Made by a program: the position numbers and the translations under genes. This document shows positions 11,265-24,000 of a DNA stretch of 64,000 bases, piece by piece (the first letter of the stretch is position 1; each line of letters opens with the position of its first letter). This DNA comes from Oryza sativa Japonica Group (lineage: Eukaryota > Streptophyta > Magnoliopsida > Poales > Poaceae). The stretch covers positions 24,164,501 to 24,228,500 of the forward strand of contig NC_089046.1 of NCBI RefSeq assembly GCF_034140825.1, written 5' to 3'. The notes below the pieces were generated by a model, which did no database searches, was not told the origin of the DNA, and was given only the letters and a program-made list of their open reading frames with translations.

Positions 11265-11584
11265 ATATAGAGTTTGGATATATTTGGATTACTTTTCTAT
11301 CTCTTGTAAAAAAGAGGAATTATTAGTTAGGAGTACTAGGAACTTAAGAGATATGATGCACATATGGGTTGCAACTTGTAGATTACCTTGTGCAAAGTGA
11401 CTTACCTTTTAGGGCCTAAATGATTACATATATATATATCTCTCTATATGTTGGTTTTGCAAGATTGGAGTGTACTAGCTATATCTTTATCTCCTTTTGT
11501 AAGAGAGGGATTAGTTAAGATATGCACATGTGCCGTTGCAAAATTACTTTATACAAAGTCACTTGCCTTTAGGACTTTAAGGAT
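11265..11584. repeat. Diverged tandem duplication upstream of the SMR-like gene
   Basis: Copy A (about 11265-11430) and copy B (about 11447-11584) share an ordered set of words: a TTTGTAA-type/GAGGGAT block, TTAGTTA, AGATATG.TGCACAT, TTGCAA, then CAAAGT.ACTT.CCTTT and AGG. Divergence is considerable, so the duplication is old. Confidence 0.65.
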
Positions 11585-11781
11585 TGAAATATTTTTAAGA
11601 AATTCTAAATTTTGATAAACTTGATTCAAATTTACAAAAGAGAATCCAGCATTTGATTGTTGAATTTTACGCCCCCCCCCCTCTCACATACAAGGACATT
11701 CTGTTCTTATTTACATGTCACTATACTATTCCTTAACACACTCTAGCAGCTTGTCTTTTTATAAAAAAATAATAAAATATA

Positions 11782-12364
11782 TGTCTATGGATAAGACATA
11801 CCTTCTATCCTATAAAACGGAATATACGGATATGGTATACCTTCGTGTATACGATATATTTCCGTATGCGATAAGGAAATCTACAAGATATTATGGAAAA
11901 TATCCTCACGGGCTGTGATTAACAGAGTCTTACTCGGAGAGGGTTGGGTTTATTCTATGTCGTGCATGGTTCATTGTCTCCGAGTTCTACTTGAAAACTA
12001 AGGCAACTCACGGTATAAAAGGCACACCCCTTAAGGGGATCATATCATCAAATCATAGCGCCAACACACCCACCATAGTTTACGAAGCCGGAGGACGCGA
12101 AGCCTACTCGCCGGGGAATCTCGTCGAACCATCTCGACTAGGATCTCGCCGGTAACGCCGGATTCATCTGTTCTCTGTGTACTCTGTGGTATCCATATCA
12201 ATATCATATAAACTGGATTAGTACTATTACCTTATAAGGGGCTTGAACCAGTATAATAATATCTGTGTACTCTCTCTATTTGTCTTGATGTTGTATCGTG
12301 TAGATCCTCGTACCAATATACCCAATACCCTATTTATCCGGTGCACGGGTATCCCCCGTTGACA
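11782..12364 (+). mobile_element. Solo LTR, 583 bp
   Basis: Starts TGTCTATGG and ends CCCGTTGACA, with perfect 5-bp target duplications ATATA (11777-11781 and 12365-12369). It contains a TATAAAAGG promoter at about 12013 and a transcribed R/U5-like region after it. No internal retrotransposon domains are present on either side, so it is a solo LTR left by LTR-LTR recombination. Family not assigned. Fossil. Confidence 0.82.
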
Positions 12365-12369
12365 ATATA

Positions 12370-12774
12370 CAAATACTTAAAAATATCATATTATCAAAGT
12401 AATTTTCATGCTAAATATAACTATATACTGCATACATTCATCAAAACATCATAATTTAAAAGTTTTTACTATAGTAAAAAAATCACACTAGTCAACAGTG
12501 CCAAGTACTAAAAGAGAATCGAGGGAATAATTGCATTCTGAATTTGTGAACCTCTTGTCTGGAATCTAACTCTATTCTCATATCATTGAAGAAAACAGCC
12601 GAGTAACAAGATGATCTCAATGTCAATCATGCTACTACCATTTCATTGAACAAAGCTAGCTAGTAAAATTCACTTGGCATATATATATATATATACATGC
12701 ATGTCATCTAGATCTAACCCAGCCGAGCTGATCCTATATATGCATTGCATGCCACGCTAGCTACAAAACACATG
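12370..12774. other. Intergenic stretch
   Basis: AT-rich, with a short (AT)n run at about 12679-12694. No gene seen. Confidence 0.45.
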
Positions 12775-12997
12775 GGAAAGTGTTTTCTTTACTGGAGGGG
12801 ATATCCTCTCGATTCTTACTAGTTATAAAATAACTTAAATAATTTAAAAACAATTAATATGATATATTAATATAAAATATATCACTCAAATTTAATTTCC
12901 ACAAGTTATAAAAATACAAATATAAGTGCATGTTAACTATTTTCAGTTTATTTTTTTAATACTTTATAGAAGTCGAATTCCACCTTGCATTTTTTTA
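12775..12997 (+). repeat. Dispersed repeat, copy 1 of 3
   Basis: Shares the order GGGAAAGTGTTTT, GATATCC, TTTAAAAA, ATATTAATATAAAATATATC and CACAAGTT with 57465-57745 (same strand) and with 53405-53575 (opposite strand). Copy 1 stops right at the Helitron-like CTAG end at 13003. I cannot assign the family. Confidence 0.6.
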
Positions 12998-13002
12998 AGT
13001 GA

Positions 13003-13060
13003 CTAGAAAAAATGCCCGTGCTTTGCAATGGGTAAACGTTATTTTAATCTTATTGTTATT
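13003..13060 (-). mobile_element. Helitron-like 3' terminus
   Basis: On the minus strand the sequence GCACGGGCATTTTTTCTAG is followed by T, matching the GCACGGG...CTAG|T end of rice Helitrons. I could not locate the 5' TC end to the right, so only the terminus is annotated. Confidence 0.45.
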
Positions 13061-13429
13061 ATACGGTAATTTCGTTAAGGTGAAATACACTGTGGAAATT
13101 CGCCTATATTTTCAAAAGCAAACGAAGTTAAACATTGACTCAAATACGGATATATATTTCCAAAAGCAAACGAAGTTAAAAACCGACTCATACACATATG
13201 ACGTACCAAAATACCGGCAAAAACATCTTCAATTTTTATAATAGTCGAGATATATTTTATATTAATCTATGTTGTTAAGTTTTTTTTATGTCTATTAAAA
13301 TGGCATGTAAAACACGAAAGGAGGTAATTAACATGGAGGTGTATGATTAATAAAATCCATCTCCAAAACACACTACTACACACAAAAAAAAGGAACTTTG
13401 TCAGGGGCATGAGTGTGACCTGTAATACA

Positions 13430-14301
<872 letters not shown>

Positions 14302-14425
14302 CTCCCTCCGTCCTAAAATGTAAGGGATTTTGGACAGATGGGATATTTTCTAGTACGATGAATCTGGACTATTCTAGGAAGTGTCCCATCCGTTTAAAAT
14401 CTCTTATAATTTAGGACGGAGGGAG
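14302..14425. mobile_element. Stowaway MITE
   Basis: 124 bp with ends CTCCCTCCGTCCTAAAAT and its inverse ATAATTTAGGACGGAGGGAG, flanked by TA duplications (14300-14301, 14426-14427). Tc1/mariner-type, non-autonomous. Confidence 0.92.
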
Positions 14426-14427
14426 TA

Positions 14428-15377
14428 TATTATTTGCACACACCGTATTAATTACTACTACCACCGTTTTGGATAGAGGCCACAGTATATGTTTGCCTTT
14501 TTTAAAAAAGAAAATACTGTTGTAGAAAATAATTTTGTTACACATGCATGAGTATATAATTTGAAAAAAAATACACTGATTATTATAGCATATTATCCAG
14601 GAAGAAATTAAATATTTGAAAAATAAACTTAACAAATAGCTTAGAACAAGTTAAACATTCTGAGTAAATATATTTTTAGACATTGAGTATGCAAATAACT
14701 AATCCACAACAATAATCGGCCGGCAAATTAAATAGCCGAAAATAACAGGGTTTAAAGTTAATTGGACAATACACCTTCACACGTTAATTAGACAACTCAA
14801 GTCCAAATTTGAAAGTTTTAGCTTTGGATGGATCGATGCATGGTACGATTCAGATATTCCTCACATGAAAAATATACTGATTTCTGAAGCTTGGCCGATC
14901 GAGTGGCCAGTGTTGTACTATTCTTGGTGATTATCTCAGCCTCTGGGCGATATACATTTAACATTTCTAGGGTGCTGAATAGTAAATTCCAAGTGAAGGA
15001 TCTGGACAGAGATCTTCACGTTCAGTGGGGCATGCATGCTCAACTCTGAATTAATCACACCGACAACCGAGTATAGTACGTACTTTGTACTCACATGCAC
15101 GTGTGCTAGCTACTAGTATAGTATATATATACGTTGTACTAGTACATCATAAAACATGGAAAAAGTTCAGTAAAATTATGTTCATTTGTGATAGTTTAGT
15201 GCTTAATTAATAGGATTATCAGCCAAGGATTTCTTCGAAACTCAGGATTATAAAAATATAGGAACAAAGAAAATCGTAGAAATAGAATTTTGTTTAGAGG
15301 AAGCAGGCAGGAGCTCTGCTATTTCATATTAGGAAAAGAGACACAGAAAGAATTAGTACACGAGCAGCAATCCCTGT
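14428..15377. other. Intergenic stretch
   Basis: AT-rich; I see no exon, RNA gene or element with clear ends. Confidence 0.45.
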
Positions 15378-15523
15378 GGCTGTGTTTAGTTCACATCAAA
15401 ATTGAAAGTTTGGTTGAAATTGAAACGATGTGACGGAAAAGTTAAAAATTTGTGTGTGTAGAAAAGTTTTAATGTGATGAAAATGTTAGAAGTTTGAAGA
15501 ATTATTTTGGAACTAAACACGGC
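15378..15523. mobile_element. Short Tourist-like MITE
   Basis: About 146 bp with ends GGCTGTGTTTAGTTC and the inverse GGAACTAAACACGGC. Target duplication not clear. The AACGATGTGACGGAAAAGTT interior is the reverse complement of part of the MITE at 1679-2140, so they are related. Confidence 0.75.
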
Positions 15524-15947
15524 GACAGTAAAGAAGAAGGCAAACTCTCAGGCTATAAACTTTTGGCAAACTCAAATTGCCAACCATACCAATGCATACG
15601 CGTATACTAGTACAGTACTAGCCATTAGTACAACCTGACCAAATCCAATGCACTTTTCTCCCTTTTTCCTTATTGCAATTTGCAGAGTTCTTTTAAGGGA
15701 AGTAGGGGCCAAAATTACGATGGTGGATTGGATTCGACTGAAGACTTTTCTCACAAGTGATGAACTGTTCATGAACAGAAACGGTTACCACCTTGTCTGG
15801 ATTCTGTAGCTGGCCTTGTGAATTTGATGAACAGCAACAGCGCGTCTGAATTCATGGAGGCGGAGGAAATATCAGAATATTCAGGTCACGGATAAATCAT
15901 CCATCGATGAGCTTCGATTTGATCGTCAGTCGACGGTAGCTAGCTGC

Positions 15948-16172
15948 CAGGGTTTCCCAAACCGCCGGGGTGGGGGTTACCGTGCCCCGGCGGTAAGCAC
16001 GGTTACCGCGCGGTAACCGCGGTAACCCTGAAAAACCATACAAAATCGTGTAAAATTTATCAAAAATTTAAATTATTTTTTAAATGTATTTAAATTTAAG
16101 GAGGTTACCGCGATATTTATATTACCGTACCCCCGCGGTAAGCCCGGTAACCGCGCGGTAAGAGAAACCCTG
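15948..16172. mobile_element. hAT MITE with GGTAACCGCGG-rich interior
   Basis: 225 bp, ends CAGGGTTTC and GAAACCCTG, perfect 8-bp target duplications CTAGCTGC (15940-15947, 16173-16180). The interior carries several palindromic GGTAACCGCGGTAACC-type words, a strong secondary-structure former. Confidence 0.88.
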
Positions 16173-16180
16173 CTAGCTGC

Positions 16181-17581
16181 TGATAGAAGTCTGAAGAAAA
16201 GAAAAGTACCTGAAGAAGCTCAAACATGTTCTCCTCTTCTTCTTTTTTTTATCTTCCATTTCTGAATTGCTGAAGCTACACGGTATCTATTTTTTTTTAC
16301 TTTTCTCGATTAGTTATAATCGAGCATAGTGTGTACTTTGTACTCATGCAGTATCCTGGTTCAATGTACACTGTACAGTATAACATAAGGGAAAAAATGC
16401 AACACATAACTCATATCAGAACAGGGAGAAAACGCAAAATTGACACAAACTGATCAAATTTGTGAAATGTGATTAGGATATGAAAGACTAATACTCACTA
16501 GTCACTACTATCATGCAATCCACCAATCATAATATTGTTTCATGTCCCTTCGAGAATCAGAACCACTGTACTGATCCTGGCATTTCTGCCAAGATAACTG
16601 TGGCCTGCATGATCACAGAGGCCTCTGAATAAGAAAGCTGCAGCTGGTGGTTTCCAAGGAAAGCTGCAGAAAATTTTGAGGACATCACTGGCCAAGAGCA
16701 GACATCGCAGCATTTCTGGGCCACACAATGTGGCCCACACAGATTTACAAGAAATTGGGCCCACCTTGGCCTGGGCCTATTAGGTGGAGCCCATGTAATG
16801 GCAGAGTTGTAAAATGCATATGCAAATTAATTCTCCCTAAGCTTAACTGTAAATGTTTCTGTTATATGGGTGCCCTACCTGGACTGACATGGAAGGATGA
16901 TCTTTCTTTATCACTTGTGATGATTTGAACTTAAGCTCATTTATTAAGTACTAAAGAAAAGGCCATTTCTTATTTTGAGAAATGTCAATGTCTGCAAGTT
17001 CTATGGCCACTGTACCAATAGTCCAATGCACTAACGAGTTAGGTCAATCTCTCATTTCATATTGTGCCATGACCTAACCCATCTATTTTCACTTCACTTT
17101 TCCTGCACTTTGCCAAGTTCTATGGCCCATGGATAATATCCAAAAAAAAAAAACCTACTACTAATATAATCAGGGATATAACAAGTGGACCAAAGTTTCT
17201 TAATTCTCATGGAGAATCAAAGATTATGTTTTCAACGAAAATAAAATTAAACATATAGGCACACAGAAAAATTAAGAAAAGATCAGATTAATTCCTGCCT
17301 AATTTTGTTCTGAACTTCAGTTTAATTCCTTTTGTCTCTGCCTAATTCTGCGAGACTTTTGACCACTAGAAAAAAATATATATATTAAAAATGTGCAGCT
17401 CAAATCGCGCGCGAACGAAGTGCTTTCCCACCCGCACTCCACTTGCGCGCCACGCCATGGATGAAATCAAATCATCTCATCAAAGTCCAATCCCGCTAGC
17501 TCCATCGCCTCCAGTTTAATCATCGATTCAGATCAAGCAGAATCGAATCGATCTCTACTTGCTCTGCTGATTCAGTCAAGG
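16181..17581. other. Intergenic stretch and promoter of the gene at 17582
   Basis: No supported gene. Around 16730-16790 it has several GGCCCA/TGGGCC words without an adjoining exon. The last 150 bp lead into the unknown gene. Confidence 0.4.
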
Positions 17582-18196
17582 ATGAGCTCTGCTGCTGCTG
17601 CAAGGCGCGGCGGCGGCGGCCGGTGGCTGCACGCGGCGTGGCTGGCGCTCACCGGCGGCGCGGCGGAGCTGTGAGTGATAGCTAGCTTAGCTTTGCTCGT
17701 TTCTGAATCTTTTCTACTACCTCGATCACCGTGTTTCTTGATCAGGATCACGGCGGAGGAGGTCGCCGGCGGCGGCGGCGGAGCTGTGAGGAGCGGCTCA
17801 CGCTACGAGCTCGTGAGCACGGAGGAGCCCGACGGCGACGAGACGAGCTGGGAATCGAATCCTGGACCTGCCTCGGAAGCAGCGCTGTTCCTCGTGGCAC
17901 GTGAAGAGGATCCGAAGACGACGACGACGAGTTCGCCGGAATCCATCTTCGCCTGCGACGAGCTGCGGGTGAGCAGGCCTGAATTCTGGCGCTGGCCCGC
18001 GAAGAAGGGCAGCGGCGGCGACGGCGAGCCGGCGGCCGCGGTGGAGTCCGAGCCGTTCCTGACGCGCCGCCGCGGGGCGAAGCGGGTGAACGATGCGGAG
18101 ATGGAGGATCACCCGTTCAGCTTCGGTCGCCATGGGAGGATGGAGTCGTCGTCGTCGGCGGCGGCGGCGGCGTTGTTGCTGCTGTCTTCTTCATAG
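17582..18196 (+). CDS. Unknown plant protein, two exons
   Basis: Exon 1 17582-17670, a 75-bp intron with GTGAGT donor and TTGATCAG acceptor, exon 2 17746-18196. Splicing keeps the frame and gives 179 residues. The N-terminus (MSSAAAARRGGGG) is Ala/Gly-rich, followed by a short hydrophobic segment (WLHAAWLALTGGAAEL, 15-30). The middle is acidic and Ser/Thr-rich. A W/R/K patch (EFWRWPAKK) lies near residue 117, and the tail is a poly-Ser/Ala/Leu run. I recognise no domain. GC and codon use match the other intron-poor grass genes here. Whether it is a real gene rests on the frame-preserving intron and composition; function unknown. Confidence 0.55.
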
Positions 18197-18304
18197 CCGG
18201 CGGCGAGCTGATGACTGAAGAAACGCAAGTAGTATCTGAAGAAACCGAAAGATGTTTCTTCTCTTTTTTCCATTTTTCTTCTTTTTTTGAGAGAGAGAAG
18301 CTAA

Positions 18305-18632
18305 GGCACTGTTTAGTTTCCAAACCAAAACTTTTCATCCTGTCACATCGAATATTTGACACATGCATGAAGTATTAAATATAGATAAAAAAACTAATTA
18401 CACAGATTGCATGTAAATTGTGATACGAATCTCTTGAGCCTAATTGCTCTATGATTTGATAATATAATGCTACAGTAAACATTTGCTAATAACGGATTAA
18501 TTAGGCCTAATAAATTCGTCTCGCAGTTTACAGGTGGATCTGTAATTTGTTTTGTTACTAGTCTACGTTTAATATTTTAAATGTGTGTCCGTAAATCCGA
18601 TGTAACATGTCAAATTTTGTTATGGGCAAGGC
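18305..18632. mobile_element. Tourist-like MITE in the 3' flank of the preceding gene
   Basis: Begins GGCACTGTTTAGTTTCC with TAA duplications at 18302-18304 and 18633-18635. The right end is eroded. The interior shares the GAGCCTAATT...ATTCGTCTCGC core with the MITEs at 1679 and 49372. It starts about 110 bp after the stop codon, so it may lie within the 3' UTR. Confidence 0.75.
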
Positions 18633-18635
18633 TAA

Positions 18636-19010
18636 AGGTCTAAAGGATGCTCCATGGTTAAATTGGTTGTTCTAAATTAATGGTTAAGTTGGTTACAGCA
18701 TACAACACAAAGAATTGATGCAGAAAGATGAGGCAGTTCTACATGTATGGTGATGATAATTTTGGGAAAGAAAAAATCCTTAATTTTCTCTTACGAATTA
18801 TGGATTATCGCGGACACGATTATCCCTATGCTTTAAATAGTACAGTTTTCTCAAAAGGGAAAAAAAAGCTTTTGTCATTGGTATTTTTTTTTAGAAAACT
18901 TTCTTAAATCGATCTTTTAACTTTCTAATACTTACATCGTTCGTTTTTGTGTCCTCGAGTAATTGTCATAAACTCAGTTTCATTCATAATCCATCGTTGG
19001 AACTCTAATA
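18636..19010. other. Intergenic stretch
   Basis: AT-rich, no gene or element recognised. Confidence 0.4.
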
Positions 19011-19266
19011 CTCCCTCCGTCCTAAAATACAAATATTTTTAGCATAATGACAAGTCAAACATTTTCAACTTTGAGTATTAGTAGGAAAAATAAAAAAAAA
19101 GATCACTCATGTAAAATTGATGTTACTAGATTTATCATTAAACAAACTATCATAATATATACTCTTTTTATTGAAAACATTTTACTTTTATAGATATTGT
19201 TGGTCAAAGTAGCATCTCGGAAAACCGTGTCAGAGTCTAATAATACTTATATTTTGGAATAGAGTA
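19011..19266. mobile_element. Stowaway-like MITE, eroded
   Basis: Left end CTCCCTCCGTCCTAAAATAC after TA (19009-19010). The right end is degenerate (ATATTTTGGAATAGAGTAAG before TA). About 256 bp, non-coding. Confidence 0.65.
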
Positions 19267-19437
19267 AGTATGTATTATCATACCTGAAGTCTTAGATTTG
19301 TAAAATGCTTGTGAAGGCATGACAAAGAGATTGGAGCTTTTTTACCCAAACTTTATTGGAAGGGATTTATGTGCATTGATACAATTGTTTACATTTAGAA
19401 ACAATTATACTTCCTCTGTTCTAAAATATAATATAAT

Positions 19438-19707
19438 CAGCGGCGGAGCCAAGGCCCAGCCAGTATGGGCAAGCGCCCCGGCTATGCTGCATACATCCAT
19501 GCATTAGAACTAAATATGGTGCTTAGCCATTAGCCTAGCTGCACATGCATCATTAGATTGGTATTAATTATCATACTTAGTCATTAGACAGCAGCCCAAT
19601 TTTACTTCTATCCATGATAAAATGTTATAGGTATTTGTGTTTTCTTGTTAATTTGTTATCCATTGTTAGGTTTGTCCAGGCTAAAAAAATTTCTAGATCC
19701 GCCACTG
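19438..19707. mobile_element. Non-autonomous DNA element with CAGCGGCGGA / TCCGCCACTG ends
   Basis: Left end CAGCGGCGGAGCC, right end GATCCGCCACTG, imperfect inverted repeats. It sits just after a Stowaway-like end (CTTCCTCTGTTCTAAAATAT at about 19411), so it may have inserted into an older MITE. Superfamily and target duplication uncertain. Confidence 0.5.
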
Positions 19708-19716
19708 AATATAGTA

Positions 19717-19866
19717 CTCCCTCCATTTTATAATGTAAGTCATTCTAACATTTTCCATATTTTTATTGATGTTAATGAATCTAGACATATATATCTATGT
19801 ATATTCATTAACATCAATATGAATGTGGAAAATACTAGAATGATTTGCATTGTGAAACGGAGAAAG
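19717..19866. mobile_element. Stowaway MITE
   Basis: Ends CTCCCTCCATTTTATAATG and an imperfect inverse CATTGTGAAACGGAGAAAG, TA on both sides. The long fold-back ATTGATGTTAATGAATCTAGAC / ATTCATTAACATCAAT makes a strong hairpin. It lies about 120 bp upstream of the first exon of the DUF4378 gene. Confidence 0.8.
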
Positions 19867-19989
19867 TATTGGATAAAATATATCCCGGTATTAAGAATCC
19901 AGTAGGAGGTTGTTATATGGGACATAGAGAGTAGCATTTTTCAGATTCTGGCCCAAAACATGTGGCCCAATCGGCCCAGAGAGATAGAA

Positions 19990-20091
19990 CACAGACAGAT
20001 AGAGGAAGAGAGAGAGAGGAGGAGCGGATTTCTCTCTTCGTCTCTCCTCGCACTCGCAGTTTAGTCCGTTTCACGAGAGGGAGGAGAGAGA

Positions 20092-20126
<35 letters not shown>

Positions 20127-20221
20127 CATTAGCTCATGGAGGAGGAGGGGAGGAGGAGCTCCATTTCCCCTTTTGTTCCCCTGCGCATTCCAAGAAGAGA
20201 GCAATCTTTCTCTCTCCCCTG
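19990..20221 (+). other. Probable 5' untranslated exon of the DUF4378 gene, with upstream ORF
   Basis: GA-rich leader with an uninterrupted (GA)n at about 20095-20124, ending at a GT donor (20222-20223). Joined to the acceptor at 21014, an upstream ATG at 20136 opens a frame that runs 28 codons in this exon and stops about 20 codons into exon 2, overlapping the main start at 21029 in another frame. Just upstream, at 19950-19975, are three GGCCC(A) site-II-type words. The transcription start is not visible, so the left boundary is approximate. Confidence 0.55.
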
Positions 20222-21028
20222 GTACGATCTGTTCCTGTGGCTCTCCCTCCCTTTTTTTTCTTGGTGTAATAGGGGCCCAAATCTTTGTTCTTGTTCTTGC
20301 CATGTGATTTCTGGCCTTGAATCTTTAGTGCTAACCGGTTAGGGATTGTGTGATGTTTCGATTGCATTTGGTCCTGTGGTGTCTCATCCTTGAAAGTTTA
20401 GAATCTGGTTTATGGATGGATCAACGCTTGGGTGATATTGGAAGCTGCAGAATTATTCTTTCCCCACAAATTACTCATAATAAATGTATATCTATAATCT
20501 AAGATGAAACCCCAAGATTCACTGCTTTTGTTCCAGGAGAAAATGTATATTGGTGCATGCTGTGCTGCATGATTTCCATGGAATATATATTGCCTTGCTA
20601 TGTTAAAACTAAAGGTTAACATTTTTATTTTTGAGAAACTTAAAGATTGACATTTGAATTCATGCATCTAAGTCTTGGAAACATAATGGATATCATGGTT
20701 CTAAAAATCAGTAAATAATGGATATCATGGTTCTAAAAATCGATAAGCATTATTCAGTATTCACTAATCACCCTGATGGTAGTGAGCATACGGTGTAGTC
20801 ATCAATTATACTGTAAGTTGGTAACAGCCGCCTGTTCCTTGTATGCAACCTAATATACACCCTATTAGACGCGTTTTAGAGCATTTACGGTTATTGACAT
20901 AATCTCTAGTCTCATAACTTCTTATGTGTAATGGGCTGGAATGCCCAATAATATTCTCAGGTTCAGACTAGCTGCAGGGTTCAAGGACTTAATTTACCTA
21001 TACATTGTCGTCAGGTTTGTCTGGAATG

Positions 21029-24000
21029 ATGGCGGAGAGCAAGCGGTTCGATACACAGAGCCCAGGCTGCCTTGAAGGCCTGTTCAACTTCCTTGCCCTG
21101 AACCAGCGGTTGCAAATGCCGAAGGCGATTGCGTACCGAAAGCACAATGAAGGAAGTAGTAATACACTTAGTAAGGTTCTACATGATTCTATCAGCATTT
21201 TCACAGTTTGGAGAACTTAGCATGTCTTTTCAAGGTTTCAGATAGGAGCTCAGTGCCTCAGTGTACATTTTACTTTGCTGTTCATAACTTCATACGTGAA
21301 AGATGATCGCAGCTAACTTTGATAACAATGTGCACATCTCTATATTGGTTGTGTAAAGTAATGTATTCCATTGTTTTTATGCCTAAGCAGGAGTAAAAGT
21401 TCCAAAGCCCAAAAACCGCTCGGAGAACGATGAGTCTGTTCCGGTATGTACTTGATTTGCATATCTTTTTATGTTACGGGCAAAATAAGAAGCCTCGGTA
21501 GATATGAACTGGTGATTAACTGGTGTTTTCCATATTATCAATATATTAGCACAGTAGAAAAATCATAAACATGGTTCAATTGGCACTTTCTCAATCTTTG
21601 GGAACCTCAGAACCAGCCCTGATGTTTTTCAACTCACCATTTTCGTGACGATAAGCATGACTGGGTTATCTATAACAAGTTCTCATGTACATAAGACTAC
21701 TATAAACTGACTGTTGATCTATCCTAATTCTCAGAAGGGGACTAATTCTCCAAAGGCAAAGGTCGGCACATTTATATGGAGGACACTAATGTTCAAGAAG
21801 AAAACACTCAAGAAAGATCAAAAGAAGAGCGACTCACCAGCCAACTCCCCATCATCATCACGTTTGACACGCTCCAGATCAATTCATCATTCAAAATGCT
21901 TTGAATATGTGGTTCCAGATGAGCTGGCTTCTCAATACCATACCATGATTGAATCAAGCTCCAATGAGGTGGATTCATTTCACAGTGCACCACCGTTGGT
22001 GCAGGAGAGTCCTAAAGTTCCCAATTTTCAAGAGTCATGCAAATCTTCTGGTGCCAAACATAGTTTCAATGCAGAAGCACCCTGTGAAACTGTACCTCAG
22101 AGCAGTAATGATGAAACTGAAGCCGCCTCTAAGCAGAAGAGTCGTGATGCTGCAACACATCACTCGAAGGAGTTCATGGATTTCCTTGAACTGTTCAATG
22201 CGCACAGGGAGCTATTTCTCAAAATTCTTCATGATCCTTCATTATTAGTACCATTGGAAAACCAAGATCAAGAAGCTTCCTCCAGCGGTGCAGTGCCACT
22301 GAACAAATCAGATTCGTTCCCAAGGCCAGGAGGATCATCAGGGAAACGTAACCCTATATTTGATCGGAATGACAGTGAGAACAATAGAAGGTCAGAAATC
22401 CAAAAGTCACCGTCTAGGTTGAAATCTGACATTGAAACTGCTAAAGTTATTGGTACAAGAATGCCTGATGGTGTTGAAGGCTCATCGGTTTCACTCACAG
22501 AATCAAAAAGCCTGAGGAAATCTGGAACCACTTCAAATCGTTTTAAAGTTATTCGTAAAAAGATTAAAGCTGCTGTAAAGGAGAACCGGAAAGAGCTTGC
22601 TCGGATTACCAAGGATGGAGTTTTTCATAAACTGCCATATGGACAAAAGATGGCTGGGTTCATGAAGAGTCCCTCCACAGACAAGTATGTCCAGGAGGAG
22701 AAACAAATGCGAAAATCATACTCCATTGCAGAATCAATAGACAAGTATTCAACACTCTATGAATCAATATCAAGGGACCCCAAGATTTCTCCAGAAAGAC
22801 CAAGTACAATGTTTGAAGGTGATGCAAAGTTGAAAGACAAGAAGCCACCACTTTCTATGAAAAGAATAGCTTCTCTTCCAGAAATGAGATTATATTCACC
22901 TCAGCGAGATGTTTTATCTGAAGTTTCAGATTCCCAGATTGTGCCCAAGACTCACGATCTGGAATCTGGTTGCTTCTCTTCACAACAAACTGATCCCTTC
23001 AGCATCTGTACAGACGGAAGTTTCTACCCTGACGATATTACAGAAAGAACAGCAGATATTTACAGCGAACATAATTATGGAGGTAGGAAGGAATAAATAA
23101 ATAGCTAAGGGGAACTTCCATAGAATATAAGCTTAAATTTGTTCCTTTTCTTCTTTTACAGAAAGTGCTTTACTTGGCTCACTGGAAGAGGATTTGCGCA
23201 GTATACTTCGAAGTCCAAGTTTACCTTCTGTGGCTCAATCTTTCTCCCATCGCCGCATCAATAGTTTACCTTCTTTTGATCGTTCTTTCTTCCAAGATCG
23301 TGTCACTAATGTTACCGAGCATTCTATAGCAGGTCAAGGTTTACTGAAATCAAATTTTAAATTTTTACTATACAATGTGCAAGCTAGTAGTAGAATAATG
23401 ATCTATTTCAACATTTAGGTATAGGTGCAAATGAGCTAGTTCCAAGTTGAGCTAGACTTCACATTATAGATCATCATTTATTTTGTATATTGTAAATAAG
23501 AACCTAGAGCTTTTGCTGAGCTTCACTTTTTATGGAAAGAGTACTCTTTTCCTCATCTTATTTACCATATCATGATTAAACTCAAATGTTTGTAGCTTGC
23601 ATGTACCTATACTATCACTGTTGAGACTTCTAGTTTCTTCAGAAGGACTAATGTTGTTCTATTCTTGGAGCAACTTCAGATTCAGAGCCGACGTTTGAAC
23701 ATATGCAGCTTGAGGATGATGACTGGTTGGTGAAGCCACCTCATCCTCCAGGACCATATGATGCTAGTTTGAAGGATGATGAGTGGTTGGTTAGGCCACT
23801 TAAGTCCTCAGGTGTTGACACTATTGATCATGAGGATGAAGAGTGGTTGGTCAGTACATCGCAGCTGCCCGGTGGCAATGCTGCTGATTTCGAGGATGAA
23901 GAGTGGCTGGTCAAGCCAGTGCAGTCGTCGAGTGCCGATGCTTTGGATTCAGAGTTCCAGTTTATACATGAATTTGCTGAAGATGCAGGTTCCTTGCACA

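Noticed and set aside
10716-11326. Plus-strand Arg/Pro-rich frames opposite the SMR-like gene
   Set aside because: Antisense shadows of the GC-rich coding region; the minus-strand frame carries the family motif.
17798-18133. Minus-strand frame opposite the unknown two-exon gene
   Set aside because: Shadow of the GC-rich plus-strand exon; no supporting features of its own.
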